Source: Natronobacterium gregoryi SP2 | GTDB lineage: Archaea; Halobacteriota; Halobacteria; Halobacteriales; Natrialbaceae | DNA: 64,000 nucleotides | Direction: 5' to 3' | NCBI RefSeq assembly: GCF_000230715.2 | Contig: NC_019792.1 | Span: 744,001-808,000, forward strand | In this document: positions 16,162 to 25,637 of the stretch, piece after piece | Position numbering within the stretch: position 1 is the first letter of the stretch | Layout: each line of letters begins with the position of its first letter | Made by a program: the position numbers and the translations under genes | The notes under the pieces: model-generated | Told to the model about the DNA's origin: nothing | Database searches by the model: none | The model's input: only the letters and a program-made list of their open reading frames with translations

Positions 16162-17426
16162 TCGAGCACCTCCACGTCCGGTGCGGCCTCGAGATCGCGT
16201 TTCTCTGTCTCCTCCAGCACGGTCTCTAAGTCCTTGTCGCCGCGACCGGAGACGGTGACGACGACGAGGTCGCCGAGTTCGTCGTGCGATTCTTCCAAGA
16301 ATCCCAGCGCGTGACTCGACTCGAGTGCCGGAATGATCCCCTCTAAGTTCGACAGGCGGTGGAAGCCGTTGAGCGCGGCCTCGTCGTCGACGTTCGTCGG
16401 CGTCACCCGTCCCGACTCGACCAGGTGGGCGAGTTCGGGGCCGACACCAGCATAATCGAGTCCCGCGCTGACGCTGTGGGACTCGACGATCTGGCCTTCC
16501 TCGCTCTGGAGGAGTTTCGTCATTGCGCCGTGGAGCACGCCGTCGCTGCCCGTCGACAGCGTCGCGGAGTTAGGCGCGAGGCCGTCCTCGGCGTCGATCT
16601 CGAGGCTCGAGCCGCCGGCTTCGACGGCGTACAACTCCACGTCTTCGTCGGGAACGAACGCGTGGAACGACCCCATCGTGTTCGAGCCGCCGCCCGCGCA
16701 GGCGACGACGCTGTCGGGGAGTCGTCCCGCCTGTTCTCGGACCTGTTCGCGGGCCTCTTCGCTGATGACCGACTGGAAGTCCCGGACCAGTTTCGGGAAC
16801 GGGTGGGGGCCGACGATCGAGCCGATGACGTAGTGGGTTCGCTCGACGGTCGCCGCCCAGTCGCGCATCGTCTCGTTGATCGCCTCCTTCAGCGTCCCCG
16901 ACCCCGCCGTCACGGGTGTTACCTCCGCACCGTTCATTCGCATCCGGTAGACGTTCGGCCGCTGGCGGTTGATGTCCGTCCGGCCCATGTAAATCTCGCA
17001 GGGCATATCGAGGTGGGCCGCCGCCATCGCCGTCGCCGTGCCGTGCTGGCCCGCGCCGGTTTCGGCGATGATCCGCTCTTTGCCCATGTACTTGGCCAGC
17101 AGGACCTGACCGAGCGCGTTGTTCAGTTTGTGTGCGCCGCCGTGGAGCAGGTCCTCGCGTTTGAGATAGATCTCCCGGTCGTAGCGCTCGCTCAACCGGT
17201 CCGCTCGCTGGAGCGGCGTCGGCCGCCCACCAAACTCGCGCAGTCGCTCGCGGAACTCGTCTACGAAGCCGTCCTCGTTTTCGAGGACGTATCGCTCGTA
17301 AGCGTCCTCGAGTTCCTGCAAGGCTGGCATCAACGCCTCGGGGACGTACTGGCCGCCGTAGTCGTCGCCGAAGGTGGCGTCGCTGGTCCGTTCTCGGTTC
17401 TCTTCGTCGTACTCGATCGTGCTCAT
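16158..17426 (-). CDS. trpB: Tryptophan synthase beta subunit
   Basis: A 422-residue PLP enzyme that condenses indole with serine. The PLP lysine is in [13 protein letters not shown], the phosphate loop is [12 protein letters not shown], and the catalytic Glu lies in AETGAGQHG. Length and motifs match TrpB1, the type that works with TrpA, rather than TrpB2. It lies between trpC and trpA, with 4-bp overlaps on both sides, so the three are translated in concert. Confidence 0.95.
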   Translation of the reverse strand: MSTIEYDEENRERTSDATFGDDYGGQYVPEALMPALQELEDAYERYVLENEDGFVDEFRERLREFGGRPTPLQRADRLSERYDREIYLKREDLLHGGAHKLNNALGQVLLAKYMGKERIIAETGAGQHGTATAMAAAHLDMPCEIYMGRTDINRQRPNVYRMRMNGAEVTPVTAGSGTLKEAINETMRDWAATVERTHYVIGSIVGPHPFPKLVRDFQSVISEEAREQVREQAGRLPDSVVACAGGGSNTMGSFHAFVPDEDVELYAVEAGGSSLEIDAEDGLAPNSATLSTGSDGVLHGAMTKLLQSEEGQIVESHSVSAGLDYAGVGPELAHLVESGRVTPTNVDDEAALNGFHRLSNLEGIIPALESSHALGFLEESHDELGDLVVVTVSGRGDKDLETVLEETEKRDLEAAPDVEVLE

Positions 17427-18208
17427 GTCTCTTCCTCCGGGGTCGCTCGCGTCAGTCGTCTCGTGTTTGCCTCGACGGCAGTCTCTGTCGCGCCGTGGTC
17501 CATGATTGCGTTCCCGACGAGCAAGGCATCGGCCCCCGCCTCGCGCATTCGACGGACGTTCGCCGGCGTCGAGATGCCGCTTTCGGCGACCAGGGTGATA
17601 TCGTCGGGCACCGCCCGCGAGACGGATTCGAACGTCTCGAGATCAACCTCGAGTCGCGCCAGATCCCGGTTGTTCACCCCGATGATCTCGGCACCCGACT
17701 CGAGGGCGGTCTCGAGTTCGGTCTCGTCGTGAACCTCGACGAGCGGCTGGAAGCCGCGGTCGCGAGCAGCCGCGACGAGTTCCTCGAGGTTCTCGACGAA
17801 CCGTGCGATCACAAGCATCAGGTCGGCCTTGACGACGTCGAGCTGATCCTCGCGCAGGACGAAGTCCTTCCGGAGGACGGGGACGTCGACGGCCTCGCGC
17901 ACTCGCGTCAGCGTCTCAGGCGAGCCGCCGAAGTGGCTCGGCTCGGTGAGCACCGAGATGGCGGCCGCGCCGCCCGCGACCATCGACTCGGCCAGTTCGA
18001 CGGGGTCGTCCTCGCGGGTACTGTCCGCGGTCGGACTCGTCGGCTTCACTTCCGCGATCACGGGGACGCGGCCATCGGCTTCCGCGCGCTCGAGTGCGTC
18101 CGGCAAGGATCGTGGCTCGACCTCGAGGGGAGCGTCGCCACCCGGTCGCTCCCGGGCGGCAGCAAGTATCGACGCCACCTCGGGGGCGAGCGCTGCACGT
18201 GAGTTCAT
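17423..18208 (-). CDS. trpC: Indole-3-glycerol phosphate synthase
   Basis: A 261-residue TIM barrel that closes the indole ring from carboxyphenylamino-deoxyribulose phosphate. Signatures are [11 protein letters not shown] (catalytic Lys), [17 protein letters not shown] (catalytic Lys), [17 protein letters not shown] and [20 protein letters not shown]. It is the first gene of trpC-trpB-trpA-aldolase; the promoter region carries an inverted repeat next to the start codon. Confidence 0.95.
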   Translation of the reverse strand: MNSRAALAPEVASILAAARERPGGDAPLEVEPRSLPDALERAEADGRVPVIAEVKPTSPTADSTREDDPVELAESMVAGGAAAISVLTEPSHFGGSPETLTRVREAVDVPVLRKDFVLREDQLDVVKADLMLVIARFVENLEELVAAARDRGFQPLVEVHDETELETALESGAEIIGVNNRDLARLEVDLETFESVSRAVPDDITLVAESGISTPANVRRMREAGADALLVGNAIMDHGATETAVEANTRRLTRATPEEET

Positions 18209-18210
18209 TA

Positions 18211-18240
18211 TTGTACATCGACGTACTCATATGTACATAA
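18211..18240 (-). promoter_or_regulatory. Palindromic site at the trpC promoter
   Basis: TTGTACAT and ATGTACATAA form an inverted repeat (TGTACAT-N12-ATGTACA) within 32 bp of the trpC start codon at 18208. The outer half is AT-rich and placed where a TATA box would lie for a leaderless or short-leader transcript, so a bound regulator would cover the promoter. The regulator is not identified. Confidence 0.55.
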
Positions 18241-18307
18241 GACTTGTGCCATCGAGACGGGAGACAGGACCGGCGGTTATTCAAGTCCAACCCACCTATC
18301 CAGCACC

Positions 18308-18796
18308 ATGGAGGACGTTACCGACGCTGGACTCTACGCGCGAGAGTCGTCGTACCTCGACCGGTACGTGCAACTCGGCGTCGCCAGCGGACGGGTCCTG
18401 GACGTTTCGTTTCCCGACCATCCCGACGACGAGGCGACCGTCGTCACCGACGACAGCGAAGAAACGCCGACTCTCGATCGGATCTTCGAGTACCTCGACG
18501 GACTCGAGGAAGTCCCCTTCGACGACGTCCAGGTCGCGTTGACGGTCCCGACCGACCAGCGGTCGGTCCTCGAGCAGGTCCAGACGCTCCCCTACGGCGA
18601 CCAGGTCGGCGTCGAAGCGCTCACTCGGATGACGCCGGGGCTCGATGCCGACGACGATGACGATCGCATCCTCGTCCGGACGGCATTGGACGCCAACCCA
18701 GCACCCATCTTGATCCCCGATCACCGCGTTCGGGACGGCCCGAGTGCCGCACCGCCTGCCGTCGAACAGAAACTACGCTCACTCGAGGGGCTGTAA
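18308..18796 (+). CDS. MGMT-like protein with Asp at the alkyl-acceptor position
   Basis: A 162-residue protein. The second half follows the DNA-binding fold of O6-methylguanine-DNA methyltransferase: TLPYGDQVGVEALTRM matches the helix after the usual I-P-Y-G-E motif, and ANPAPILIPDHRV matches the active-site segment NP.P..(I/V)PCHRV. The acceptor Cys is Asp here, so it cannot transfer alkyl groups. Proteins lacking that Cys (ATL proteins) bind damaged bases and flag them for repair; that role is a reasonable guess. It is divergent from trpC. Confidence 0.7.
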   Translation: MEDVTDAGLYARESSYLDRYVQLGVASGRVLDVSFPDHPDDEATVVTDDSEETPTLDRIFEYLDGLEEVPFDDVQVALTVPTDQRSVLEQVQTLPYGDQVGVEALTRMTPGLDADDDDDRILVRTALDANPAPILIPDHRVRDGPSAAPPAVEQKLRSLEGL

Positions 18797-18831
18797 CTGT
18801 CAGCTCGCACGGGCGTGTTCACTCTTCTGGA

Positions 18832-18906
18832 ATGCTGTACCGATGTCCCGGCGCGACCGCGCGCTCTTGCGGTCGTGTCGGAACTGACCGACAGCAAACC
18901 GTATCA
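18832..18906. repeat. TGATACGG-type palindromic repeat, copy 3
   Basis: GCTGTACCGATGTCCCGGCG pairs imperfectly with the right half ending ACAGCAAACCGTATCA. Read from the minus strand, its first three bases TGA are the stop codon of the membrane protein gene at 18904-19257. Confidence 0.8.
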
Positions 18907-19257
18907 GTTGTCGACCCACACTGTGTACAGGTACAGGCCAACGCCAGCAAACACCGTCAGCGAAGAGAGGTCGTCGATCACGGACTGGTCGGTCGCGAGG
19001 AAGGCGAACTGCAAGAGGCCCCCAGCGACGAGAAAGACCGCTGCAGCGAGCGCCGCCGACGGCTCACCACCGCTCTGCCGGTAGAGTACCACACCCAGCC
19101 CAAGCGCGATCACGCCGAAGACGACCGTCGCCGCGTCCATCGCGAGCGGATTACCAGTAAACGCGCTGTACCCGACCAAGACGAAGTAGAGAACGACTCC
19201 AAAGAAGATCCATCGATACGCACGCTCGGGAACGCCGATATCGTCGGTCGTACTCAT
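18904..19257 (-). CDS. Four-helix membrane protein of unknown function
   Basis: A 117-residue protein starting MSTTDDIGVPERAYRWIFFG. Four hydrophobic stretches are visible (IFFGVVLYFVLVGYSAF, AATVVFGVIALGLGVVLY, AALAAAVFLVAGGLLQFAFL, LTVFAGVGLYLYTVWV), so it is almost entirely membrane-embedded. Its family is not known to me. The stop codon is the first triplet of a palindromic repeat. It follows the CPBP protease gene on the same strand by 25 bp and may be co-transcribed. Confidence 0.65.
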   Translation of the reverse strand: MSTTDDIGVPERAYRWIFFGVVLYFVLVGYSAFTGNPLAMDAATVVFGVIALGLGVVLYRQSGGEPSAALAAAVFLVAGGLLQFAFLATDQSVIDDLSSLTVFAGVGLYLYTVWVDN

Positions 19258-19282
19258 ACCCGTACCGTCAAGCAACTCCCCC

Positions 19283-20233
19283 TTAGCTCTCAATGGTTTC
19301 GGCCCACTCGAGCCCCAGCCCCTCGTGGACGAGGAACTCGAGAGCGTTGATGAGATAGTGCGCGACGACGACCACGAGCAGACTCCCAGTGAGGATGAAC
19401 ACCGCCGCGAGGACGAACCCGAGCAGGCCCGTGACGACGATGCCGACCGATCCCTGCATCCCGTGGCCGATACCGAAAGCAACCGAAGAGAGGACCGCGA
19501 GCAGCCACGGATCGATGCCAAACCCCATCGAGAACGCACCGATCAGGGCCGCACGGAAGAGCAGCTCCTCGAAGACGGCGATGATCGGCAACACGCCGAC
19601 TAGCAGCACGACCCAGCCACGAGTCGTCTCCGGAGCCAGCAGTTCTCGTAACTGTTCGTCGTGGTCGAAACCGAGCCAGGTCGCCGTCGCCGCACCGACC
19701 TCGTTTACGACGTAGAGACCGAGGCCAGCGGCGACGCCGACCACAACGCCGGTCTCGAGGTAGCCAACCGAGAACTCGATCCCCAGGGCTTCGGCAGGAA
19801 TCCCCGTATAGATCGCTGCGCCGACTAAAACGAGCGCGAACACACCCTGCGAGAGCGCGACGTTCGCGAGGATCACCCCCGTCGACAGCGATTCCGGATC
19901 GAGTTCTCCCTGCGTTGACCGCTTCGACCGTCCACGAACCGGCCGGTCGACCGGATCGGCGTCGCGACGGTCACTCTCGTCGCCCTCTTCCAGCACCGCG
20001 GCGACGTCGACTGCGTCTCCGTCGGCGTTTTGCCCAGAATCACCAGGCTCGCCGAACAGCCCCGACTCGCGACCGCCACTCGACTGTTCGAGTGCCGCTT
20101 TACCGTTCCGCCGAGGCGTCGACTGTGCAGTGTCAGAACCGTCGGAAAACGATGTCTGCGTTAGATGCGAGAGAACCAGCAGAAAGACGAGGACGACGCC
20201 CGTTATACCAGCGAACGCCGTCCAGTTTTCCAT
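19283..20233 (-). CDS. CPBP-family intramembrane glutamic endopeptidase
   Basis: A 316-residue membrane protein. An N-terminal helix (ITGVVLVFLLVLSHL) and a polar acidic linker (about 30-105) precede the CPBP/Abi core of about seven helices. The catalytic EExxxR motif appears in VFEELLFRAALIG, the second motif in VAFGIGHGMQG, and the third in VVVAHYLINALEFL. Members cleave prenylated or other membrane proteins; the substrate here is unknown. It lies immediately after lonB on the same strand (6 bp), which suggests joint expression of two membrane proteases. Confidence 0.85.
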   Translation of the reverse strand: MENWTAFAGITGVVLVFLLVLSHLTQTSFSDGSDTAQSTPRRNGKAALEQSSGGRESGLFGEPGDSGQNADGDAVDVAAVLEEGDESDRRDADPVDRPVRGRSKRSTQGELDPESLSTGVILANVALSQGVFALVLVGAAIYTGIPAEALGIEFSVGYLETGVVVGVAAGLGLYVVNEVGAATATWLGFDHDEQLRELLAPETTRGWVVLLVGVLPIIAVFEELLFRAALIGAFSMGFGIDPWLLAVLSSVAFGIGHGMQGSVGIVVTGLLGFVLAAVFILTGSLLVVVVAHYLINALEFLVHEGLGLEWAETIES

Positions 20234-20239
20234 CGGTAG

Positions 20240-22435
20240 TTACTGTGGGCTTGGGTTCGACCCGCCGACGGGCTGTTGGCGATCCAGTGCCGTCCCAGTG
20301 ATCTGCTTGAGTCGGTCGACCAGTGAGTCTTTCTTCGGCTCACCCTCGAGAGCGACATCTAGCACTTCGCTGATGTTCGAACAGGGAATGATGTCGACCA
20401 TCTCCTCGTACTCGTCTTCGATCATCACGTCCTGTTCGTTGGCCTTCGGGATGATGACCGTGTCACAGCCAGCCTTCGCGGCAGCCTCGATCTTGTGGGT
20501 GACGCCGCCGACCGGAAGCACGTCACCCCGGACCGACAGCGAGCCGGTCATCGCGACCGACTGGTCGATCGGAATGTCCTCCAGGGCGGAGATGACGGCC
20601 GTCGCCACCGTGATCGAGGCCGAGTCACCGTCGACGCCCTGCTGGCCAGCCTGGACGAACTGGATGTGGATGTCTTTCTCCGAGAGGTCGACGTCGGAGA
20701 ACTTCTTGATGATCGCCGAGACGTTCTGGACCGATTCCTCGGCCATCTCTTGGAGCTTGCCGGTTGCGATCACCTGACCGCCGCCCTGCGCGGGCGCGAT
20801 TTCGGCCATGACCGGCAGCATGATCCCCGAGTCTTCACCCATGACCGCGAGGCCGTTGACGCGGCCTTCGACGGCCTCCTCGGTGACCTGCAACTCGTAG
20901 TCCTTGCGCCGTTCGATGTAGTCGTCGGCAAGCTGTTGCTCGATCGAACGAGAGCGCTGTTTGGCCTGCAACACGTCGTCGCGAGTCGTATACTCGCGGT
21001 CCTCGGCACGAGCGATGTCGCCAGCGACCCGAACCAGCCCACCGAGGCTGCGGAAGTGCAACGTGAGATGGTTCTTCCGACCCGAACGGCGCTTGGCCTC
21101 GAGGATGAGCTCCTCGACGGCGTCGTCGGTGAAGTGAGGCAGGCGGCCGTCGCGTTCGACCTCCTGGGCGACAAACCGGGCGTACTTCCGGCGCATCTCG
21201 GGGGTGTCCTCGATAGTGTCGTCCATGTAGACCTCGTACCCGTATCCCTTGACGCGGTTCCGGAGTGCGGGGTGCATGTTCTCCATCGCGTCGAGGTTTC
21301 CTGCTGCGATCATGACGAAGTCACAGGGGACGGGCTCGGTCTGGACCATCGCGCCCGAGGAGCGTTCGCTCTGTCCGGTGATGGCGAACTCGCCTTCCTG
21401 GATCGCCGTCATCAACTTCTGCTGGGTACGGATGTCGAGCGTGTTGATCTCGTCGACGAACAGCACGCCCTTGTTGGACTTGTGAATCGAACCCGGCTCG
21501 ACGCGGTCGTGGCTGGGTGTCTCCATGCCGCCAGACTGGAACGGGTCGTGGCGGACGTCGCCCAGCAACGCGCCGGCGTGGGCACCGGTCGCGTCCTCGA
21601 AGGGGGCCTGGCGCTGATCGCCGTTGTCGACGATCATATTGGGCACCATCGCGTCGGTCCCGCGAGACGTATAGCGGAATATCAGCCAGATGATACCCGC
21701 AGCGAGGATGCCAAGCAGGATGTTCGCGGCCAAAAGCGCGTACACGATGACGACCGCGATGATGATCCACATCAGGATCGACCGCATCTGGTTGCGCTTG
21801 CGGGCTTCCTCCTTGTGCGCGTCGATTATCTGTTCGCCTTTCCCCGCAGGGACGGTTCGCACCTTCGGTGCGTTGCCATCGTCAGGGTTGTGATAGACCA
21901 GAACGTCCTGGAGGTCCTCCTGGGGCAGGAGTTGGCTCATCGCCTTCGCCAGCATCGACTTGCCGGTCCCCGGCGAGCCGATCATCATCACGTGACGGCG
22001 TTGCTTTGCCGCCTTGATGATGATGTCTCGGGCCTCGTCCTGGCCGATGACCTGATCGACGAGGCGATCCGGCACCTCGATATCGTCCGTCGAGTCGACC
22101 TGGAGGCCACCGAGCAAGTCGTCCTCGGCGTTTTCCTCGTCGATTTCGACGCCGGGATCGACGTCGACGGTACTACCGAGATCCTCGACGGTCTCGATGT
22201 CGTCTTCGTCGTTGGTAGTCGACTCCGAGCCGGATTCGACGCCGTCAGTCGAACCCCTCTCGGCTCGGTCACCGTCCTCCTCGAGCGGCGACCGTGCTCC
22301 TTGCGGACCCTCGTTGCCGTGGACCTGCTCCTCGTCCTGAGAGCGGTCTGTCCCCTGGCGACGATCCTCGTCGTGATCGTCGGTCGGCTCCGAAGGGTCT
22401 TCGGGAGTGTCGTCAACGTTCGTATCGTTGCTCAT
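20240..22435 (-). CDS. lonB: Archaeal membrane-anchored Lon protease LonB
   Basis: A 731-residue ATP-dependent protease; start chosen at [21 protein letters not shown] long acidic N-terminus (about 1-95), typical of halophile LonB, precedes the AAA+ module with Walker A GSPGTGKS. Two membrane helices ([30 protein letters not shown]) are inserted between Walker A and Walker B ([13 protein letters not shown]), the hallmark of LonB. The C-terminal protease domain has the Ser in GVDGDSASI and the Lys in [14 protein letters not shown]. LonB is essential in Haloferax and controls phytoene synthase and lipid composition. Start is 6 bp from the CPBP gene's end on the same strand. Confidence 0.95.
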   Translation of the reverse strand: MSNDTNVDDTPEDPSEPTDDHDEDRRQGTDRSQDEEQVHGNEGPQGARSPLEEDGDRAERGSTDGVESGSESTTNDEDDIETVEDLGSTVDVDPGVEIDEENAEDDLLGGLQVDSTDDIEVPDRLVDQVIGQDEARDIIIKAAKQRRHVMMIGSPGTGKSMLAKAMSQLLPQEDLQDVLVYHNPDDGNAPKVRTVPAGKGEQIIDAHKEEARKRNQMRSILMWIIIAVVIVYALLAANILLGILAAGIIWLIFRYTSRGTDAMVPNMIVDNGDQRQAPFEDATGAHAGALLGDVRHDPFQSGGMETPSHDRVEPGSIHKSNKGVLFVDEINTLDIRTQQKLMTAIQEGEFAITGQSERSSGAMVQTEPVPCDFVMIAAGNLDAMENMHPALRNRVKGYGYEVYMDDTIEDTPEMRRKYARFVAQEVERDGRLPHFTDDAVEELILEAKRRSGRKNHLTLHFRSLGGLVRVAGDIARAEDREYTTRDDVLQAKQRSRSIEQQLADDYIERRKDYELQVTEEAVEGRVNGLAVMGEDSGIMLPVMAEIAPAQGGGQVIATGKLQEMAEESVQNVSAIIKKFSDVDLSEKDIHIQFVQAGQQGVDGDSASITVATAVISALEDIPIDQSVAMTGSLSVRGDVLPVGGVTHKIEAAAKAGCDTVIIPKANEQDVMIEDEYEEMVDIIPCSNISEVLDVALEGEPKKDSLVDRLKQITGTALDRQQPVGGSNPSPQ

Positions 22436-22820
22436 AGAACTCTGTTCAGTACCTGATTCGAAGGGATTGGCACTGATATACTTTCTCCATGCGGCGGATG
22501 GTGTGGATGGCCAATACTGAGGCCTACAGCGGCCGACGGGGGTGAATGGCTCCCGGGTCCGAGCCGGCCTCGACTGCAATTTACCCCTCATACGAACCAA
22601 CATAACTCGGTCCCGTTTCCCCGCCGACTGACGAGTCGACCCGCCCCACACCATCCGGATCGGCCCAGCAGCCAGGCCTCGCCCGCCACTCAGTGGCGAT
22701 ACAACTCGATCAGACGATAGGTGTCCAGACCGTGACCACCGATCGGCAGCGATCGACGACAACTGCCCGCCTCACGGCGAACACGCCACGCTTAAGCGCC
22801 TTGCCAATCCAGTTACGGAC
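22436..22820. other. Intergenic region, 385 bp, between lonB and NMN adenylyltransferase
   Basis: The lonB promoter (TATA-like element near 22475-22483) lies at one side. A decayed copy of hairpin module B is at 22626-22692. A possible promoter for the plus-strand gene lies just before 22821. No gene was recognised. Confidence 0.55.
22626..22692 (+). repeat. Decayed hairpin module B
   Basis: GACTGACGAGTCGACCCG, then CCACACC and CCAGCAG, ending CGCCCGCCACTCAGTGG, follow the order of the intact module B at 5757 with scattered changes. The terminal CTAG has become CTCAG. Confidence 0.5.
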
Positions 22821-23339
22821 ATGACACGTGGGTTCTATATCGGTCGGTTCCAGCCGTTTCACGACGGCCACTACAGCGTGGTCGAACGGATCGCCGACGA
22901 CGTCGACGAACTGGTTCTCGGCATCGGCAGCGCCGACGACTCTCACACCGTCCGGAACCCGTTTACCGCCGGCGAACGAATCATGATGATCACCAAGTCA
23001 GTCGTCGACGACGACCTCGTCACCTACGCAGTGCCGATCGAAGACCTAGAACGAAATTCGGTGTGGGTGAGCCACGTCCAGAGCATGTGTCCGGACTTCG
23101 ACGTCGCCTACTCGAACAACCCACTGGTCATCCAACTCTTTCGCGAGGCCGGCATCGAGGTGCGCCAGTCACCCATGTTCAACCGCGAAGTCCTCGAGGG
23201 CTCCGAGGTGCGCGAACGGATGATACACGGCGACGACTGGGAGTCGCTCGTCCCCGCACCCGTCGTCGAAGTCGTCGGGGAGATAAACGGTATCGAGCGT
23301 ATCCAGATGGTGAGCGACTCTGATTCGAACGGCGGCTGA
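22821..23339 (+). CDS. nadM: Nicotinamide-nucleotide adenylyltransferase (archaeal NadM type)
   Basis: A 172-residue enzyme that makes NAD from NMN and ATP. The nucleotidyltransferase HxGH motif is GRFQPFHDGHYSVVE (residues about 7-21), and the adenine-binding loop is RNPFTAGERIMMI. A third block, SPMFNREVLEGSEVRERMI, carries the ISGT-like site. Length matches the archaeal NadM family (about 170). Gene starts are separate from lonB, and the SAM hydroxide adenosyltransferase gene follows on the same strand after a palindromic repeat. Confidence 0.9.
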   Translation: MTRGFYIGRFQPFHDGHYSVVERIADDVDELVLGIGSADDSHTVRNPFTAGERIMMITKSVVDDDLVTYAVPIEDLERNSVWVSHVQSMCPDFDVAYSNNPLVIQLFREAGIEVRQSPMFNREVLEGSEVRERMIHGDDWESLVPAPVVEVVGEINGIERIQMVSDSDSNGG

Positions 23340-23349
23340 TCTCACACCG

Positions 23350-23431
23350 CGACGGTTCACTGAAAGTCAGTTCCGGCACAACCGCGACCCGGACGGCAGT
23401 TGCGCCGGTAAATCGGTACAGTAACCCGCAC
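23350..23431. repeat. TGATACGG-type palindromic repeat, copy 4
   Basis: CGACGGTTCACTGAAAGTCA and the inner TTCCGGCACAACCGCGACCC pair with CAGTTGCGCCGG and GTACAGTAACCCG. The outer TGATA is degraded here. The inner arms are nearly identical to those of the copies at 4286 and 51518. Confidence 0.75.
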
Positions 23432-23478
23432 GAATCTGTGTCGAACTCCCTTTCCTCGACCGGCCAGTACGAACACAC

Positions 23479-24291
23479 ATGATCACGCTCACATCCGACT
23501 TTGGAACGCCGTATCCGGCGGCCATGAAGGGAGTGATCCTCCAGCGAACCGACACCCGACTCGTCGACGTCGCACACGACCTCCCGCGCCAGGACGTTCG
23601 CTCGGCCGCATTCTGGCTTCGCGAGGTGCTGCCGTACTTCCCGCTGGCGACGCACCTCGTCGTCGTCGACCCCGGCGTCGGCACCGACCGGAACGCGCTC
23701 GTGGTCCGTGCCGGCGATCACGTCCTCGTCGGACCCGACAACGGCGTCCTCCTCCCCGCCGCTCGCCGACTCGCCGACGACGTCGACCTCGAGGAGTACG
23801 TCGTCGACGAGACTCGTCTCGAGGCACCCGACGCCGCTAGATCGATCCCGTCCGCGACCGATGCGGGACCGGCGAGCAACACCTTCCACGGGCGGGATGT
23901 CTTCGCGCCCGCGGCCGCCAAGGCACACGAGGTCGGCCCAGACGCACTCGAGACGCTTTCCGTTCTCGAGCCAGCCACGGAGTACGTCTCGCTGGACCTC
24001 CCGGAGCCGACGCTCTCTGCTAATCGCGCTGTCGGAGAGATACTGGTCGTCGACGACTTCGGGAACGCGATCACGAACGTTCCAGGCTCTTTCCTTGAGG
24101 ATCGGGAGCGGATCACCCTCGACGGCGAGACGGTCCCGGTCGGAGAGACGTTCGCGTCCGTGCCGGTCGGCGACCGCCTCGCGACCGTCGGCAGCCACGG
24201 CTACGTCGAACTCGACGTCAACCAGGGACGAGGAGACGAGGCGTTCGGGTTGGAAGTCGGCGACGAGGTCGTCCTCGAAACAGCCGACTGA
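23479..24291 (+). CDS. SAM hydroxide adenosyltransferase (DUF62 family)
   Basis: A 270-residue protein of the chlorinase/fluorinase-like family, which uses a water-derived hydroxide to split S-adenosylmethionine into adenosine and methionine. Motifs seen are the N-terminal ITLTSDFGTPYPAAMKGV, VVVDPGVGTDRNALVVRAGD, GPDNGVLLPAA and, in the C-terminal beta-barrel, VVDDFGNAITNVP and GSHGYVELDVNQG. The absence of the chlorinase/fluorinase insertion loop supports the hydroxide type. The stop codon TGA is the first triplet of the palindromic repeat that follows. Confidence 0.85.
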   Translation: MITLTSDFGTPYPAAMKGVILQRTDTRLVDVAHDLPRQDVRSAAFWLREVLPYFPLATHLVVVDPGVGTDRNALVVRAGDHVLVGPDNGVLLPAARRLADDVDLEEYVVDETRLEAPDAARSIPSATDAGPASNTFHGRDVFAPAAAKAHEVGPDALETLSVLEPATEYVSLDLPEPTLSANRAVGEILVVDDFGNAITNVPGSFLEDRERITLDGETVPVGETFASVPVGDRLATVGSHGYVELDVNQGRGDEAFGLEVGDEVVLETAD

Positions 24292-24365
24292 TACGAACTG
24301 CTGTACCGATGTCCCGGTGTCGCCGTGACCGTGCTGCGGTGACGTCGGAACTGCCCTACAAATAG
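24289..24365. repeat. TGATACGG-type palindromic repeat, copy 5
   Basis: It starts TGATACGAACTGCTGTACCG. The right half (GTGACGTCGGAACTGCCCTA) is worn at its end. The first TGA is the stop codon of the upstream SAM hydroxide adenosyltransferase gene. Confidence 0.7.
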
Positions 24366-24481
24366 CCCTTCAGGTGGTGTGCCTGCTCCACGGCACAGAA
24401 CCGCGACACCACGAGATACCAGGCAAATCAGGACGACAGAGCGGTTCCAATCAGTAACAAAGAGGGGCAGGGGTATACTCG

Positions 24482-24943
24482 CTAGTCATCATCGACAAAG
24501 CCGCAGATTTCTATTTCATCGTCCACGTCCTCTATTTCGGCATATGGCTGGGCCCATATACTGAGTCCAGCGCTCATGAAGTCTTTCGTGACGGATACGA
24601 CGTACCGCTCGTGATCGTCGTCGGTGAGATCGGTCGTTTCCTCTTTCCCTCCTTCTGTAGCCGTTATCCGAAACTGTCCTGCGTCTGGCCACTGACAGTC
24701 GAGTGATTCTCTCGTCATCCCTGTCTCCGATTCTGGTGGCTCCAACTCGAACGTTTCCGAGTGCCGTTCCGTGTCACCATCGAGTACGCGTATCTCGCAG
24801 TCCATCTCCTCATCACCGTAATTCGCTACAACGACACCGGCTAGCTGAACGTCTGGTTCTTGTGATTGGGCACAGCCAGCAAGTCCTATCGTCGTAACTG
24901 CAGTTAGATACTCTCGCCTTTTCACAATCAAAATACAACCCAC
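24482..24943 (-). CDS. Small exported lipoprotein
   Basis: A 153-residue protein (147 if the GTG opening VKRREYLTAVTTIGLAGC is used). KRREYLTAVTTIGLAGC is a Tat-like signal with lipobox LAGC. The mature part looks like one beta-sandwich: VQLAGVVVANYGDEEMDCEI resembles an Ig-like opening, and Cys recur at MDCEI, SLDCQW and EICGF. It ends EICGFVDDD. The gene has a lower G+C content than its neighbours and no related gene nearby, suggesting recent acquisition. Confidence 0.65.
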   Translation of the reverse strand: MGCILIVKRREYLTAVTTIGLAGCAQSQEPDVQLAGVVVANYGDEEMDCEIRVLDGDTERHSETFELEPPESETGMTRESLDCQWPDAGQFRITATEGGKEETTDLTDDDHERYVVSVTKDFMSAGLSIWAQPYAEIEDVDDEIEICGFVDDD

Positions 24944-25064
24944 GAATACATATGTGTGCTGAACTTTTTGGAGTGGCTATATTTGCTGTTATAGAGTTCG
25001 AACCAGTGTTTGTCGAGACTCGTCCCGTCCACCGCTGTAAGTTCGTACTTATCCGGCAGCACCA

Positions 25065-25187
25065 GTGACCCACCATTCGAACGCGATCCGCTCATCTCGA
25101 GACCAACTCGAAGAGTATCGACTCGAACGTTATCACGGCGACGTCGCGTATCCCAGTGATCGGATTGTGCTCGAGACAGTCGACTGA
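25065..25187 (+). pseudogene. Possible C-terminal gene fragment
   Basis: A plus-strand frame from a GTG ends LERYHGDVAYPSDRIVLETV-Asp-stop; the composition is protein-like, but there is no upstream continuation or recognisable domain. It may be the remains of a displaced gene between the low-G+C lipoprotein and the HalOD1 gene. Weak evidence. Confidence 0.25.
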
Positions 25188-25249
25188 GATCAACCGGGAT
25201 CACGTCTCGAGCCGAACCAGTGAGTTGAAACCGACTATACGGCCGGTTC

Positions 25250-25591
25250 CTATCGGGGATCGATCACGATTTCGCCGTTCGCATACACCGTTACGGTACA
25301 ATCCGCGAACGGAAACGAGAGCGAGCCGTCAACGTGCCGGGTGTCGGCCTGCCAGTGAGTAACCAGCGTGTTCAGCGCGTCCGGATCGACGCGATCCGAG
25401 AGCGCCTCGAGTTCGTCCGGTTCGACCCCTTGGACCGATGCAACAGTCAGTAGAAGTGCCGTTGTCGCCGGTTCGTATTCATCGTCGACACACCACGTGT
25501 GATAGCTTTCGCTGTCGCTATCGTAGTAGATCGTTCGTCCGGCAATGTCGTCGACGGGAGTCAGTCGATCCGCAGGTGCTGTCCCGGACAT
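25250..25591 (-). CDS. HalOD1 output-domain protein
   Basis: A 113-residue protein that consists of the haloarchaeal output domain HalOD1 and little else. Family-like blocks are YDSDSESYHTWCVDDE (usually YD.e...) near residues 21-37, TALLLTVASVQGVEPDELEAL and the closing FPFADCTVTVYANGEIVID. The domain is otherwise fused to signalling receivers, so this stand-alone copy is probably a response output or partner. It has its own TATA-like start and is read towards the thermosome gene's 3' side. Confidence 0.8.
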   Translation of the reverse strand: MSGTAPADRLTPVDDIAGRTIYYDSDSESYHTWCVDDEYEPATTALLLTVASVQGVEPDELEALSDRVDPDALNTLVTHWQADTRHVDGSLSFPFADCTVTVYANGEIVIDPR

Positions 25592-25637
25592 ATCGTCCAG
25601 TCTCGCATGTTAAAACTTAACGATGGTGGCCGGTTCG

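Noticed and set aside
14107-16314. 735-residue plus-strand frame opposite trpA, the aldolase gene and part of the acidic membrane protein gene
   Set aside because: It is a mirror of highly biased minus-strand coding; the minus-strand genes are unequivocal.
20495-22456. 653-residue plus-strand frame opposite lonB
   Set aside because: Antisense shadow of lonB caused by G/C third positions.
24928-25203. 91-residue minus-strand frame upstream of the small lipoprotein
   Set aside because: No recognisable domain; composition changes along its length, so it looks like non-coding low-G+C sequence.
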